Of a stretch of 64,000 nucleotides of DNA, positions 37,660-50,238 are shown piece after piece. The first letter of the stretch is position 1. Each line of letters begins with the position of its first letter. The DNA comes from Misgurnus anguillicaudatus (lineage: Eukaryota > Chordata > Actinopteri > Cypriniformes > Cobitidae). Made by a program: the position numbers and the translations under genes. The stretch covers positions 32,555,501 through 32,619,500 of the forward strand of contig NC_073353.2 in the NCBI RefSeq assembly GCF_027580225.2, written 5' to 3'. The notes beneath the pieces are model-generated. The model saw only the letters and a list, made by a program, of their open reading frames with translations. It did no database searches and was not told where the DNA came from.

Positions 37660-37870
37660 TCCTTTGGTTAACACTTGGATTCCACTGACTTCCATAGTAG
37701 AAAAAACAAATTGTATGTAAGTCAATGGATACCATCAACTGTGTGATTACCATCATTTAGCAAAATGTCTTCTTTAGTGTTCAACATAATAAAGGAAATC
37801 ATACAGGTTTAGAACAAAATTTGGGTCATAAAATAATGACACAATCTTCTTTTTTGGGTGAACTATACCT
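37660..37870 (-). repeat. TTAA / GTTCACC-type repeat, inverted
   Basis: The right end TTTTTTGGGTGAACTATACC runs into TTAA (37871-37874). Relatives on the + strand start at 59695 and 63202. Text such as AATAATGACACAATCTTC is typical of this very common fish repeat. Confidence 0.6.
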
Positions 37871-37874
37871 TTAA

Positions 37875-38851
37875 AACTGTGCCTTTACAGATGTAGGTTT
37901 AAATGTGACCTGTGTTATGTCCCTATTTCATATTATGTTGAAGGGGCGTGGCTTAAGAAATATATGTGTGACATCAGCCGAAATGCGAAGACATATTAAA
38001 GGTAAAATTAGTTTTCTTTTTAATGAAGTGCATTGATATTTTATGCACAACAAGATAATTGGCATGCAATAGTCCATTTTGACTATTTTATTTTTTCACG
38101 TTTCTGTTGACGTATGACTAATATCATGGATCTATAGCAAGTGAAGTTCATTCATCTTAAAGAGCGCATGGTCATGGCAACATCTCATCATCTTAAAAAT
38201 AGGCATAATTGAGAAAATAATTCTCCTTAATCACAAATGCTTTCTATCTACAGATTTTCATTTTGTGCCTTTTGTGAGAGAAGAAGAGAGAGGGTGCTCG
38301 GCTATACTTCACGCAGTAATCGCAGGGCCTTTTTAGGCAGAGTGCGTCACCGTATCCACGGTAACCTTCCTCCATCTGATCTGTCTCTGACAGGTTTTAA
38401 TGAGGTCATCGGGCCCGCCTCAGCATGCAAAACATCAGTTTGAATGCACTCTGTCATTTCGGTACGAAAATCACATCAGCAGCTTCGAGTATGAGTCTAT
38501 AAATTACCATTTTGTATGCTTGCCCCATTACGACTGCAGCGGTCAGGCAGTGTGATAGTCCATTACTGGAGAAATGAGAGATGGACTGGCTGTCTGATTA
38601 ACCCCCTGCGAGTTAAATTTGACAAAGTCAGAAATTATTTGATTTATTTCTTCCCATTAGATCTTTGAAAATCAAGACTTTATATCCCAGTGTCACTTAC
38701 ACTCCGTATAATGGTCTCATAAACTAAGTCTACTCTATAAAAACATAAGTACTGTGAATGATCTGTGGAAATACAGGTGGATTTAGTAATTCTGTAAAAT
38801 TTATACTTGGGATCACCAGTATTAGAGTTACAAGAGATGATTCAAAGTATC
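37875..38851. other. Intergenic; apparently unique GC-richer block 38260-38620
   Basis: No gene. 38260-38620 is compositionally distinct, with no copy in the window, and contains GGTTTTAATGAGGTCATCGG. Candidate conserved non-coding element, unproven. Confidence 0.35.
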
Positions 38852-38859
38852 ATTTAAAT

Positions 38860-39092
38860 CAGTGGTTCTCAAACTGGGGGCCCCAGTTTTATGAGATTTT
38901 ATAAAATACATTAATTTATCATGAATTCTGTGTAATTAAGCAAACCAAAAGCACTACTTTGAATAATTTTATATGTTTTGTTCAAATGTTACATTTTAGA
39001 ACAAATTTGTAATACATTTTCTTTGGGGGGGGCGCAAAGAAATGTACGGTACACAAGGGGGACCACACGCCAAAAAAGTTTGAGAACCACTG
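38860..39092. mobile_element. hAT MITE with exact 8-bp duplication ATTTAAAT
   Basis: The ends CAGTGGTTCTCAAACTGGGG and GTTTGAGAACCACTG are inverted. ATTTAAAT flanks both (38852-38859 and 39093-39100). Length 233 bases. It shares interior text with 43168-43448. Confidence 0.93.
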
Positions 39093-39100
39093 ATTTAAAT

Positions 39101-39546
39101 GTCACAGAAAAGTGCTTTTTAAAAAAATCCATCTATAGAGTGAACTCAAATAATATGTTTTAAAAAAGTGGCAAAACCAGCCAAGGGTCAAATAGCGAAA
39201 TTAGATTGTGATTTAGTTTGATCCTTTTAAAACTGCTTCTACTGTAGGTTAACAAAGGTTTTTTTGCAAGAAACCTCACCTAAAAATATAACATGGCATG
39301 CTTGATTTAAATTTTCCAGTGGCGACATTCTGAGATTTGTTATTCCCGAACGACCACCTGATACTAATAATACAGCCTTATCCAGGTACTGCAAGACATC
39401 TGAATAGTATTCAATTAACAAATGATAAAACGAAATGCATGGTCACGTGTTTAAACTTTGAACTTGTTAAGCTCAAAGCTGCTATAGGAAACAGGTTTTT
39501 CTCATGGAAGAAGGTTTACATTTCTAACATATAAGCTAATGATAAA
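39101..39546. other. Short intergenic gap
   Basis: AT-rich sequence without recognised features. Confidence 0.35.
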
Positions 39547-40716
39547 CACTCACCTAAAGGATTATTAGGAACACCTGTTCAATTTCTCATTAATGCAATT
39601 ATCTAATCAACCAATCACATGGCATTAATGCATTTAGGGGTGTGGCCCTGGTCAAGACAATATCCTGAACTCCAAACTGAATGTGTGAATGGGAAAGAAA
39701 GGTGATTTAAGCAACGTTGAGCGTGGCATGGTTGCTGGTGCCAGATTGGCCGGTCTGTGTATTTCACAATCTGCTCAGTTACTGGGATTTTCACGCACAA
39801 CCATTTCTAGGGTTTACAAAGAATGGCGTGAAAAGGGAAAAACATCCAGTATGTGGCAGTGATGTGGGCGAAAATGCCTTGTTGATGCTTGAGATCAGAG
39901 GAGAATGGGCCGACTGATTCAAGCTGATAGAAAAGCAACTTTGACTGAAATAACCACTCGTTAAAACCGAGGTATGCAGCAAAGCATTTGTGAAGCCACA
40001 ACACGCACAACCTTGAGGCGGATGGGCTACAACAGCAGAAGACCCCACTGACTCATCTCCACTACAAATAGGAAAAAGAGGCAACAATTTGCACAAGCTC
40101 ACCAAAATTGGACAGTTGAAGACTGTTCAGACATTTAGATGGTAGAGTCAGAATTTGGCGTAAACAGAATGAGAACATGGATCCATCATGCCTTGTTACC
40201 ACTGTGCAGGCTGGTGGTGGTGGTGTAATGGTGTGGGGGATGTTTTCTTGGCACACTTTAGGCCCCTTAGTGCCAATTGGGAATCGTTTAAATGCCACGG
40301 CCTACCTGAGCATTGTTTCTGGAATGTCCATCCCTTTATGACCACCATGTACACATCCTCTGATGGCTACATTCAGCAGGATAATCCACCATGATACAAA
40401 GCTTAATTCATTTTAAATTGGTTTCTTGAACATGACAATAAGTTCACTGTACTAAAAGGGCCCCCACAGACACCAGATCTCAACCCAATAGAGCATCTTT
40501 GGGATGTGGTGGAACGGGAGCTTCGTGCCCTGGATGTGCATCCCACAAATCTCCATCAACTACAAGATACTATCTTATCAATATGGGCCAACATTTCTAA
40601 AGAATGCTTTCATCACCTTGTTGAATCAATGCCACGTATAATTAAGGCAGTTCTGAAGGCGAAAGGGGTCAAACACAGTATTAGTATGGTGTTCCGAATA
40701 ATCCTTTAGGTGAGTG
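39547..40716 (+). mobile_element. Tc1-like transposon, decayed, + orientation
   Basis: The inverted ends CACTCACCTAAAGGATTATT and AATAATCCTTTAGGTGAGTG frame 1,170 bases. TA is kept on the right (40717-40718), and the left flank reads AA. It is nearly full length and related to 24900-26013. Confidence 0.94.
39692..40630 (+). pseudogene. Tc1-like transposase, broken
   Basis: Frames on the + strand carry the N-terminal helix-turn-helix (ISQSAQLLGFSRTTISRVYK, near 39760-39825), then AGGGGV-like text near 40208-40230 in shifted frames, and the C-terminal VVERELRALDVHPTNLHQLQ (40506 on). Stops occur near 39860, 39960 and 40050, with frameshifts later, so no full ~340-residue protein can be made. 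Confidence 0.92.
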
Positions 40717-40759
40717 TAAATCAATATTTTGTGTAGGCCCTACATATAAAATCGATAAT

Positions 40760-40844
40760 TCGGACCCATACAATGCATTTCTGGCTATTGTTACAAATAT
40801 AGCTGTGCTACTTATGACTTGTTTTGTGGTCCAGGGTCACATGT
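40760..40844 (+). repeat. Half of the GGTCCAGGGTCACA repeat
   Basis: ACTTGTTTTGTGGTCCAGGG followed by TCACAT matches the right arm of the foldback at 52992-53384. The left arm is absent. Confidence 0.6.
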
Positions 40845-41379
40845 TATACACTGTACGTTTAGTCTTTGAGTGTCTTTGTATCTAACACACATAATGAAGC
40901 CTTGAAATTTCCAAACTAACCTTCACCCATGATTCCTTAGATAAACAAATATTTGCTCACCATGCAGAACACGTGTTTTGTTATCATATAATTTCAGAGC
41001 AGAGGATTACACCAGCAGGTCACTCTACTCACAATTACTTTCTAAAATATTGACCTTAAACAAGAAGGATAATTCAAATTGAGATGCTAAATTACAAGGC
41101 CTATGACACAGGACCATACCTGGTATCATTTAGAAAAGCACCCTGTGGTTTCTGTCATTAAAGTGCTGTTTTTTTGCAGGTAAGACAATGTGCCGACAAC
41201 AGGGAGTCTGATTCACGGGAGGGTCCTGACAGCTTTGTGTGCGTGTGCAACAGGAGAGCTGTAATTGGAGCTGATTATATTGAATACATTAAACCCATGA
41301 CGAATGACCTTCGGTACTGGCTGTGTGAATCTAACTGATTGAGTGCAATCTCTCTCTGACATTGTAACTCCCTCCCTCA

Positions 41380-41640
41380 CAGGCACAAACATACTCCAAC
41401 ACATCTCATGGCAAATTCGTACGTATTTTAGGAGGTGGCTAATTCGTATGAATTTGTACAACCAAATTTGTATGTTTTTGTACGATTTGCTTTTGCCTCG
41501 TGACATTGGGCTTAGGGGCAAGGTTAGGGGTGGGGTATCATTTTTTTCTAACAATTGTAGCTTTTCGTACAATTTAATATGAATTAGCAAACTTATGCAC
41601 AAATTTATGAATATACACATATACGCCTTGTCTGTTAATG
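41380..41640. repeat. Foldback repeat with TTCGTACGT/AATTTGTACG text
   Basis: The inverted blocks CAAATTCGTACGTATT and GTACAATTTAATATGAATTA surround a GGGCTTAGGGGCAAGGTTAG centre. The 135- and 79-codon open frames here are by-products of the repeat. Confidence 0.6.
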
Positions 41641-43159
41641 TGACAGACTTTACTCTGTATTATTCTGCATTTACATTAAAGCTAAAAAGCTTCTTTATAA
41701 AATAGTGACCTGTAAATGCTCGACTTAACAAGGAAAAACCTTTTAAATTGATGCCAGGAATTGTTTCTCTTTCAGAATATTGGATCATTTGAAAGAAATT
41801 TAATGGTCCTGTTAATACCAATATTTTGTGCATTATTTATTTATTTACTTTTTTTAAATTCTGGATTTAAGTTGTGAATTATTGCTATTATGTATGTTGC
41901 TCCCCCCCTCTTTATCTTATTTTAACTATTTATTTTTGTTTGTCTGTATTATTTTGTTTGTTATATTTAAAAAAAGAATAAAAGCTTTGGTCACAAAAAA
42001 GCTAAAAAGCTGATTTAAAAAAATTTAAGGGTAAAGTACAGGTACAATTACAAAAATACTGTCATTTTTTTCACACTGTTTGTGTTTTTATTACAAAGCT
42101 GCATTCTCATATTTCTTCTTTTAAAGAAGGTCCCTCTTTTACAAAGGTCCAAATTCAATGCAGATTTTATGTAACTGACACTAAAACACCAATAGTGCTC
42201 TAAGGTGTCATTAAGCAGTTAAAAAATAATAGCATGTGAATATGTGTGGATAATTTTTTAATCATGTGCCCTCGTTAACTTTAATTAAAATCTGAAAATG
42301 TACTTCCGGCCTCTTCGGGCGATCATTTTCTAATGACATTAACTTGATGGCTCAGGGTGTGGTCACTAGACTTTGAGCATGCAAATATCTGCTTCGTCCA
42401 TATTTGCTTTTCAGTATAGAGAAAGGTCACACCTTGATGTTCCGATGGTCACATGTCTTCATGTGATACGAATTTGCAGGTCAGAGTTCACCAGACTTGA
42501 ACTTTGGAACAAAAAGTGTAGTGTGACCGCCCCTTTAGGCAGAGCATCTATTAACCCCACCCCCTCCAACTGTTAATTTGCTGCGAGTTCCATTTCTGAA
42601 TGAAACGCCTACTTTCTATAACCAGTGAATTCACAGTGGAAAACATAAGCCATGCCAGCTATTTTCCTCATGTGATATTTTATTTCACTCGAAATATGTC
42701 ACAATACAGAAGTTAAGATTGTGACTTCCTGTTCACAGTCATAGATGACGTATCATCGCTTGTTCTGGCGTCAGTTTCTGAATCAGTTTACACCAGATCT
42801 GATATTTACAGCGGATTCTCATCACTTTTGCATCTTTTCTTTAAATAAATCAATTGTTTGACCTCGGTACACTTGGAATTTTTTAAGTACATTTTTAAAA
42901 AGTTGTGACTGTTTTGTATGCTGTGTTTATATTATATAATAAAAAATTGGTACGTGAGTTGCCCTAAATGCCTGAATAGTGTTATGTGTAATAAGATACA
43001 ATTAATCCTGCTGGTTTAAATAGAAAATCTTATCATCATAGCATAATTTTATACCCTAATATATTAAGTTTAACCTCCTGCCGGTAGAAGTGCTAATTAA
43101 GTAAATGCATCTATTGGTCGTATTTGGTGAAATGGACAAACGACCAAAGCAATCGTATG
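41641..43159. other. Intergenic, no gene recognised
   Basis: AT-rich with poly-T and A-rich stretches around 41840-42000. The block 42290-42600 is less AT-rich and unassigned. Confidence 0.4.
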
Positions 43160-43167
43160 GGTTGAAG

Positions 43168-43448
43168 CAGTGGTTCCCAAACTTTTTCAGCGTGCGGCCC
43201 CCCTTGTGTACAGTGCATTTTTTCGCGGCCCCCCGAAAGAAAATTTATGACAAAAATTGTTATAAAATGTAATATTTGAATTAAACAAAACATATTAAAT
43301 TATACCTAGTAGTGCCGTTGGTTAGTTGGGGTATTATTTTTTAGGTTTAATTACACAGAATTCATGATAAATTAATGTATTTTATAAAATGTCATAAAAC
43401 GGGGGCCCCCCTGAAACCATCTCGCGGCCCCCAGTTTGAAAACCACTG
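43168..43448. mobile_element. hAT MITE, relative of 38860-39092
   Basis: The ends CAGTGGTTCCCAAACT and CAGTTTGAAAACCACTG are inverted. GGTTGAAG (43160-43167) and GGTTGGAG (43449-43456) are a target duplication with one mismatch. It shares AATTCATGATAAATTAATGT with the other copy in inverse. Confidence 0.9.
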
Positions 43449-43456
43449 GGTTGGAG

Positions 43457-44987
43457 AATAGGTTGATTGTGATATTGGTGATATTCCTAATTATCCATTT
43501 ACACATTTATAGAAATAATATATACTTTAGTTCAGAAACGCGTTCAACTATTCATAAAATGTGTTCCATGTATTTTACATTTACACTTTTACAGTAGTGT
43601 AAATTACAGCGTATAATATATAACATCTTTTAAGCTATTGAAGGCAACAGCAAGTTCTCAAGAGAAGGTGAACTTGGGATGAAGAAAATATGTTTTCCTC
43701 CATAAAACTACTGAATAATGAAAAGTGTAATGAATAGCTTTCGTTCATCTCCGGGGACTCTCACACCTCTGTTACAGAATTGAATTTGCTACAGATGAAA
43801 GACATGGGACTGTGAAATTTCGAGAGGTCATACTTTACACCACAGTAAAAATACTTCTGCTCTTCTTTAATTAAATTTCTAACCGAAAGGTGAAACTACA
43901 ACCCCACATCAGCAGACAAGCAAGACAACAAGCACATCTACTGTACGAAAAAAGACAATGCAGCTATTTTTGTAAAGAGACCTTGCCCTTAGGCATGTCT
44001 TACTCTGCCGTTTATACTGTGAAACTATGAACTGCCTTAACCAAATATAATGCTGTAAAGTTGTGAGCGGTCTATTAATGGAGCCCTAATGGCTAAACCA
44101 TTATAACGATGTTGAAGACCTCACTGTGAAATGCTTTGCCAAGGCAAAAAAAAGCCTTTAGGAAATACGCTACTGCTCCATTAGCTAATTGAATCCGAAT
44201 GGTTTCTGTGGATGTTCCCTGATGCTTTCAGCAGCGATTTGATCAGACGCAAATAGTCTCTGTTTAGCACTCTGAGGATAACAAACAAGAGAAGAAGAGT
44301 CTAAACTCTCCTGAGCCGTAGATATACAGTACACATGAAAGTTGAATTTGAAAAGACCCTAATGGATGATACGCCTTTACGTTTTAGCGCTCTTAAGTCT
44401 GCGAAAACAGTAATTCCTCATTTTTAGGGTAGGTAGTAGAGCTAATGGATCAGCAAGGAACAGCGAAGGAGCTAATGGATAGCAGCTCATGTTTTGCAAT
44501 AGCCACAGTGTCAGGACTGTGCAGAGCTGAAGAACCGCAGAGAGGCAAGCAAGATGACAAAAAAATGATTAATGTCCTCTTGTTCCTGTTCATAAAGCCA
44601 CCTCTTTTAACCTAGAGTAAAATCTGACATCCCACTTGCCAATTTTCAGTCATATAAGTGTCGTTTATAAAGTCGTCCAAGAATCAGAGGGAGTTTTCGC
44701 ACACGGCCATTTCTCTCTCAATGGGTGGGCGTAACAGCCCCAGTGATTTCACTCCCTGCAGAGTTAATAGCCTCGCTGACTCTCAAACAACACACAGCAT
44801 GTTGGATTACCGAATTGACTCTCATAGTTTTGACCAATGAGTTTCTTTTACTCACCCACAAAAACTAAGTCATTTTCCTGCAATGATGTGCCTCAAACTT
44901 TTTCTTAGCAAAAGTATCACAAACGCATCTTTGTAACTGAGAATTTGACTGGGGGTTTTCAGTGCCCACCCTATTGGTTATATTGTA
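43457..44987. other. Intergenic; long repeat-free stretch
   Basis: About 1.5 kb without recognisable repeats or genes, the longest such stretch upstream of the gene. 44040-44290 and 44640-44830 are candidate conserved non-coding blocks on composition and lack of copies only. Confidence 0.4.
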
Positions 44988-45267
44988 TGCAGTATTGTGC
45001 ATAAGTCTAGGCCACCACCAGCTTTGTTGTGTATCCAAGGGTTGATTCTCGCGAAATTAGACTTAAGAGGTGTCATGAAACATTTTGATTAAAAAAAATG
45101 CAAAGAACGAGTATCAAAATAAGAAGCATAAAGTAAGAAACATCTCTTCATGTATTCATTGTACATCATTTCAAATGACATCATACAAACCAATTTTGTT
45201 GTTTTTTCCACATTTAAGGGGGAAATTTTCATTACCACAACATGTCCATGATAGATTTGTGTTGATA

Positions 45268-46895
45268 ATTAAAAATCTAAAAAATAAAAAGCTTCAGTGC
45301 ATGTTATACTATAAACATTTACAGTAAATAAACATGTGGTATTTGGTGATCATTGGTAAATGAACAGACAATAATAAGGAATATAAATGTGTCCAAGACC
45401 AATTTTCTCATGCTCCGCAACAATTTTCAATCATTGTTTAAGCCCTCAAGGAACTAACATTTTAAAAAAAATTGTTGGACATAATTGACTGTGACACTCA
45501 AGATGGCTACCAGGTAAGCAGTTCTTATTTTTTCTTTCGAGATAAAAGTTGAAATTTTTTGTCATAGTACCTAGACAACTTTTTTAGTTCTCATTACTGA
45601 AACATTAGTTTGTAAATGCATATATTTAATGTAATATCATGTTGCGGTAATGATATATTTTATAATGATAATCTAAAAAATAAAACAGCTGCAGTGCATG
45701 TTATACTATAAACATTTACAGTAAATAAACAGGTGGTATTTTGTGATCATTGGTAAAGGTAGAGACAATAATAAGGAACATAAATGTGTCCAAGACCAAT
45801 TTTCTCATTCTCCGCAACAATTTTCAATCATTGTTTAAGCCCTCAAGGAACTAACATTTAAAAAAAATTTTTTGGAAGGGACATAATTGACTGTGACACA
45901 CAAGATGGCTACCAGGTAAGCAGTTCATATTTTTTCTCTCCAGATAAAAGTTGAAATTTTGTTTGCCATAGTACCTAGAGAACTTTTTTAGTTCTCATTA
46001 CCAAAACATGAGTTTATAAATGCATATATTTATTGTAATATCATGTTGCGGTAATGATAATGATAATCTAAAAGAAAAACACTTCAGTGCATGTTATACT
46101 ATAAACATTTACAGTAAAGAAACATGTGGTATTTGGTGATCATTGGTAAATGTAGAGACAATAATAAGGAATATAAATGTGTCCAAGACCAATTTTCTCA
46201 TGCTCCGCAACAATTTTCAATCATTGTTTAAGCCCTCAAGGAACTAACATTTTCCAAAAAAAAAAATTGTTGGAAGGGACATAATTGACTGTGACACTCA
46301 AGATGGCTACCAGGTAAGCAGTTCCAGAAAATTGCAGAGTTTTTTGTGATTGTTGCGGGCAAAAATCCTTGATCTTGCGGCACATTTTCTTAAAAATGCG
46401 ATGGAATATGCGGGATATTTATGCAATTTTGTACGATGAAATTGCGTGAACTTGCAAAAATTGCGGGAACTTGCAAAAACTGTTTTCAGCTTGTGCAGCT
46501 TTTCAATGTTGTTCACGTCACATAATCACGTCACTTCAAAACGTTCCCATGGAAACAGGGGACATGGCTGCGCTTGTGTGAGGTAAATGCAACATTTTGA
46601 AATCATGCAAGCCTCGCATATTTTGCGCACCAAAATCTGCAATTTATGCTGCGAAATTGCAGCATATTTTTTTTAAAATGCGTCCCCCATATAAATAAAT
46701 GACTATGGATGCTTATGCGATAAATCACGCGATCGCATAATCGCGTTTTTCTGGAGGGACTGTGTTTTTCTCGCCAGATAAAAGTTGAAATTTTGTTTGT
46801 CATAGTACCTAGACAACCTTTTAGTTCTCATTACCGAAACATGAGTTTGTAAATGCATATATTTATGTAATATCATGTTGCGGTCATGATAATTT
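45268..46895 (+). repeat. Three tandem ~395-bp units
   Basis: ATGTTATACTATAAACATTT recurs at 45301, 45698 and 46091. Each unit contains TGTGTCCAAGACCAATTTTC, ends its middle part with AAGATGGCTACCAGGTAAGC, and finishes with ATCATGTTGCGGT. Identity is high. The third unit is split by an insertion at about 46321-46770. Confidence 0.92.
46321..46770. mobile_element. Insertion in the third tandem unit
   Basis: Compared with units 1 and 2, about 450 extra bases lie between AAGCAGTT and the TCTCGCCAGATAAAAG text. The right end ...TTTTTCTGGAGGGACTG and the left CCAGAAAATT suggest inverted CCAGAAAA ends. The left half is a copy of 35028-35255. Confidence 0.75.
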
Positions 46896-47392
46896 TTGAT
46901 AATGATAATCTAAAACATCTAAATAATTCTATAGGAAATATTTTTCCAATCCTCTAAAAATAATGGTTATAGTAAGTTCAGATCTTAATCTTATATGTGC
47001 AAAAAAAATGGCATCAAAGGCCTTTTAAAACTGATGCTGGACACCTTCTAAATCTGGATTTCGTGAGAATCACCCAAATGCAAACAGAAAATACACAACT
47101 TTCGGATCAAAATGGCTTCTTCAGGCAAAAGTCAGCATTTAGTGTGACTTCTTTTGGGACTAGGCACATTTTGAACTCTTTTGAGGAGATTAGAAATTAG
47201 GATTTAATTTCATTTATGTTTACATTAGCTTACACTTTTGCCTATGATTTTATTCTGTATTTGCAATACCACATAAAATTTTCTATATTTTCTGATTGTA
47301 TTCTAATAAAAAGACTGAGAAATAATTATATATTGTCACTATACCATTGCAAAAACAACAAATCAACAAAACTTTTGCACAGTCCTGTACAG

Positions 47393-49552
47393 GCACCCGG
47401 GTAGTAAGCACATCATTAACGTTTCCTCTCAGACACATGTACATTGACCCTCAACCATTAATCCACAAATCATAATAATGGCAACAACAAAAACTATTTG
47501 TTATAAATAATATCCATTCAAATAGCTTCAAGTGACAAATGCAATGACATCAATTAATAAAACACTTACATGTGCGTAATTTAGTGCATCTGTAGTACTG
47601 CATTATGGGAATGTATGGCCATTTAGATTGCATTACATTTTAATCATGCGTTTACTGTACAAGGAGGTCAGTCAAACAGACTGTAAATAATGTAACACAT
47701 ACTTAAGCACTACCATACCACTGTTCTCCAGTTCTGCTTCGTATTATTAAATAGCTCAATTATTTAAAAAAAATCGAATTGATAAAAATTGCATGGCCTT
47801 TAATTCAAGCAGTTCAAGTCTTATGTTTTAGCTGTAGGTGAATTGTATTTTAATGTCCGCATGACGCTGCTCTTTAATAAACTATGAACCTAAATGGCTT
47901 TTACGCCGCCTGAGTAAAACCCCGGATCCTTTTCTCACCACTGAAGCTTAAAACATTACATCCTCACACTCGGTTTCACAAACATCAGTTATATTAAAAT
48001 CACGTAATGTCCCAGTGACCCCTGCCAGGTTTAATAAAACCTTATGAGCTGGTGTTGTGATGTCTGCGAAGAGATATATGACCCTGAAATGACCCGTCAC
48101 GACACAGGAGGGGCCAATTAGGACGGGATCGCTTACAGATGATGACACCCTCAAAACGAGGAACTGAGAAAACATGCCCCAAATACCAGGCGATGATGTC
48201 AGAGCCTGGTTGATTCTTAAATGATGTGATGGATGCCCAGCACGAATGTGTTGGCTTCTGTGACCACAGCATAAGGGCATGAAAGAACTGGCATACGCTT
48301 CACGACAAAAAATATTTCAGTGGCTTTCCAAACTGCACATTTCACATTTAGATACGATTAAAGTACTTTCCTTCTTCTATAGAGAGATTTAAAGGAGTAA
48401 GATAGAGTGAAGGTTAAGCCAAAGACATAGTAGACTATATCTCCCTCTGAGCTATGCTTATTCGATTAGAGTCACACTGGGAAGAAGACTCTAAGAGATA
48501 GTTTCTCATGTTTAGCTTTGCCCATACATACAGCTCAGAAACCGGTCTAATGTATCTTCAGGGGCATATAACCTAGAGCTGAAAGTTCGCATTTGAAAGC
48601 AAAGCATGTGTCTTCACCTTTAGAAACCTATTGATTTTCCCAACTATGTGAACAGCATGTGTCTAAGATGGGTCTAAGTCGGAATCTCATTTAAGACGGA
48701 CGTAGGCCACTCTTGTTCCGATCGACCAATCTTGCACGCATTATGTGTGCTTCAAGAGATGTTACATAATGCACTTGTATTGTTTTGTCAATGACTATGG
48801 TTATGTCAATAGCTAATTCTCCTACGTTATTGTTTGTTTGGTTTGGATCCATTTTATGAGCTTTGGAAATTATATCGAATGCTTCATTCATGAAGAACAT
48901 CAGACCAAGGAGACAGAATGACTCAATTTTATTAAACTGAATACTTTGGTGCTAGGCTTTTGTGCGTATTCGATAAAAAAAAATAATTACACAGTTTGAT
49001 GTTTCAACTTTTAATTTTAGACAATTTCATAGCTGTGTGTGTTACCATGTGAACAACAAAAAGCTGTAATTGTTTCCATTTGACCATTACTGTAATGAGA
49101 CAGTGTGAATAGTATTAAATGTGCAAGCTAAAGTGGAGTGCTTGTATTATGCAGATCTGTTCAAAATCCATTTGTATAATTTGTACTAATTCGGTTCGAA
49201 GCATCTATAATTAATAATGCCTAGTTTGCCCACACTCACCTAGCGATCAAATACAGTAATGCAGTGGCCCCTATAGGTTATCTTTTGCACGGCAAGTTTC
49301 CATATTTTTCTAGTTTTAGTTTGCAATTAATCAGTATGCATACTCAATGTAATATTTGATTGTTGCTACTGTAGGTCTTATTGTTAGTAACTGGTTTACG
49401 TTTAATGACTTTCTTTCCCACATACAAATACTGTAAGATTGTGTAAAGGATGCGTTTTGCAAAGAATTTCAGATTCGGTCCTGTTGCACATATCATTGTT
49501 TATGTCTAGAGAAGCAAATAAAATCATTTTTTCAAGTGTGGTACTGAACCAA
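47393..49552. other. Intergenic, approach to the vwc2l promoter
   Basis: No gene. 47820-48310 is less AT-rich with open frames on both strands but no motif. 48310-49520 is AT-rich and mostly repeat-free, as expected for a promoter-proximal region. Confidence 0.4.
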
Positions 49553-49573
49553 AGCGCTGTCCGTGGTGCTGAA
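49553..49573 (-). promoter_or_regulatory. RE1/NRSE (REST-binding) site, copy 1
   Basis: On the minus strand this reads half-site TTCAGCACC, spacer AC, half-site GGACAGCGC, then T. It matches the 21-bp RE1 consensus for the neuron-restrictive silencer REST at 20 of 21 positions, with canonical half-site spacing. REST represses neuronal genes in non-neuronal cells. It lies about 665 bases upstream of the donor of the candidate first exon of vwc2l, a gene with mainly neural expression in the family, so vwc2l is the likely target. Confidence 0.88.
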
Positions 49574-49576
49574 TCA

Positions 49577-49597
49577 AGCGCTGTCCGTGGTGCTGAA
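49577..49597 (-). promoter_or_regulatory. RE1/NRSE (REST-binding) site, copy 2
   Basis: This is identical to copy 1 and lies exactly 24 bases downstream of it. The pair forms a 24-bp tandem repeat. A degenerate half-site (TTCAGTACC on the minus strand, 49540-49548) precedes copy 1, as if a third unit had decayed. Two adjacent full sites could bind two REST molecules on nearly the same face of the helix only approximately (24 bp is about 2.3 turns). Confidence 0.88.
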
Positions 49598-49659
49598 CTT
49601 ATTTGAGGCGCCCTATTGAAGATGAAACGCTCCTCTGTTCTCATTCCTCTCCGCACTCA

Positions 49660-50238
49660 ACTTACTAGCGCACTCTCGTACGACGCTTTTCTGTCTGCTC
49701 TGACGGTGCGCGGGAGACGCGAGCATCTCCAGTGTAGACAAACTTACTTTAGCACTAGGAAAACGTTTTTATATTGAATCTTTATGTTTATTACTTCAGG
49801 GGTTATTTTCGGTGGAGATTCTGAAGACCAAACAGCGCGTTACTGATCCACCTGCAGTATTTGGGAGTTGATTTAAATGCCGCGGATGACTAGATGATCA
49901 GACGCAGACCCGAGAGGGAAGTACATTTTTAACAGCTGTTTTGGATATTTTTCCTTGCCCGTACAACAGAGTGAGTGGTCACGTAATGATCGCGAAAGGA
50001 TGATTACATTTCTGGATATGTCACCTATGAAGTCGGAGGCAAAATAGCGGGGCAGAGGCATGGTCGGTGTGTAAATATTATAGCAAAGACATTCGGATTA
50101 TCGGTTTTGTTGGAGTAAGCACATTTTTGCACCAACTCTCTTCTACCTGGAATGATTTTTCATTTTACTTAACGCCACAAAGCCACTTGTCTCGTTTGAT
50201 TGCGATCAAAACAAATTGAAACCAGACATTTCAACGCG
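49660..50238 (+). other. Candidate promoter and non-coding first exon of vwc2l
   Basis: CpG density rises from about 49550 to 50060, unlike the rest of the upstream 50 kb. A strong donor GCG/GTAAGT lies at 50238/50239. The transcription start is not visible (no convincing TATA box), so the left edge is a guess. There is no long open frame in the + direction, which fits a 5' untranslated exon spliced to the coding exon about 1 kb downstream. Confidence 0.5.

Larger units (their letters stand above)
44988..47392. mobile_element. 2.4-kb Tc1-like non-autonomous element
   Basis: The left end (GCAGTATTGTGCATAAGTCT, then AGGCCACCACC) and right end (ACTTTTGCACAGTCCTGT) are imperfect inverted copies of one pattern. 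The right third matches 23340-23755. No transposase; the interior holds a triplicated unit and a separate insertion. Confidence 0.65.
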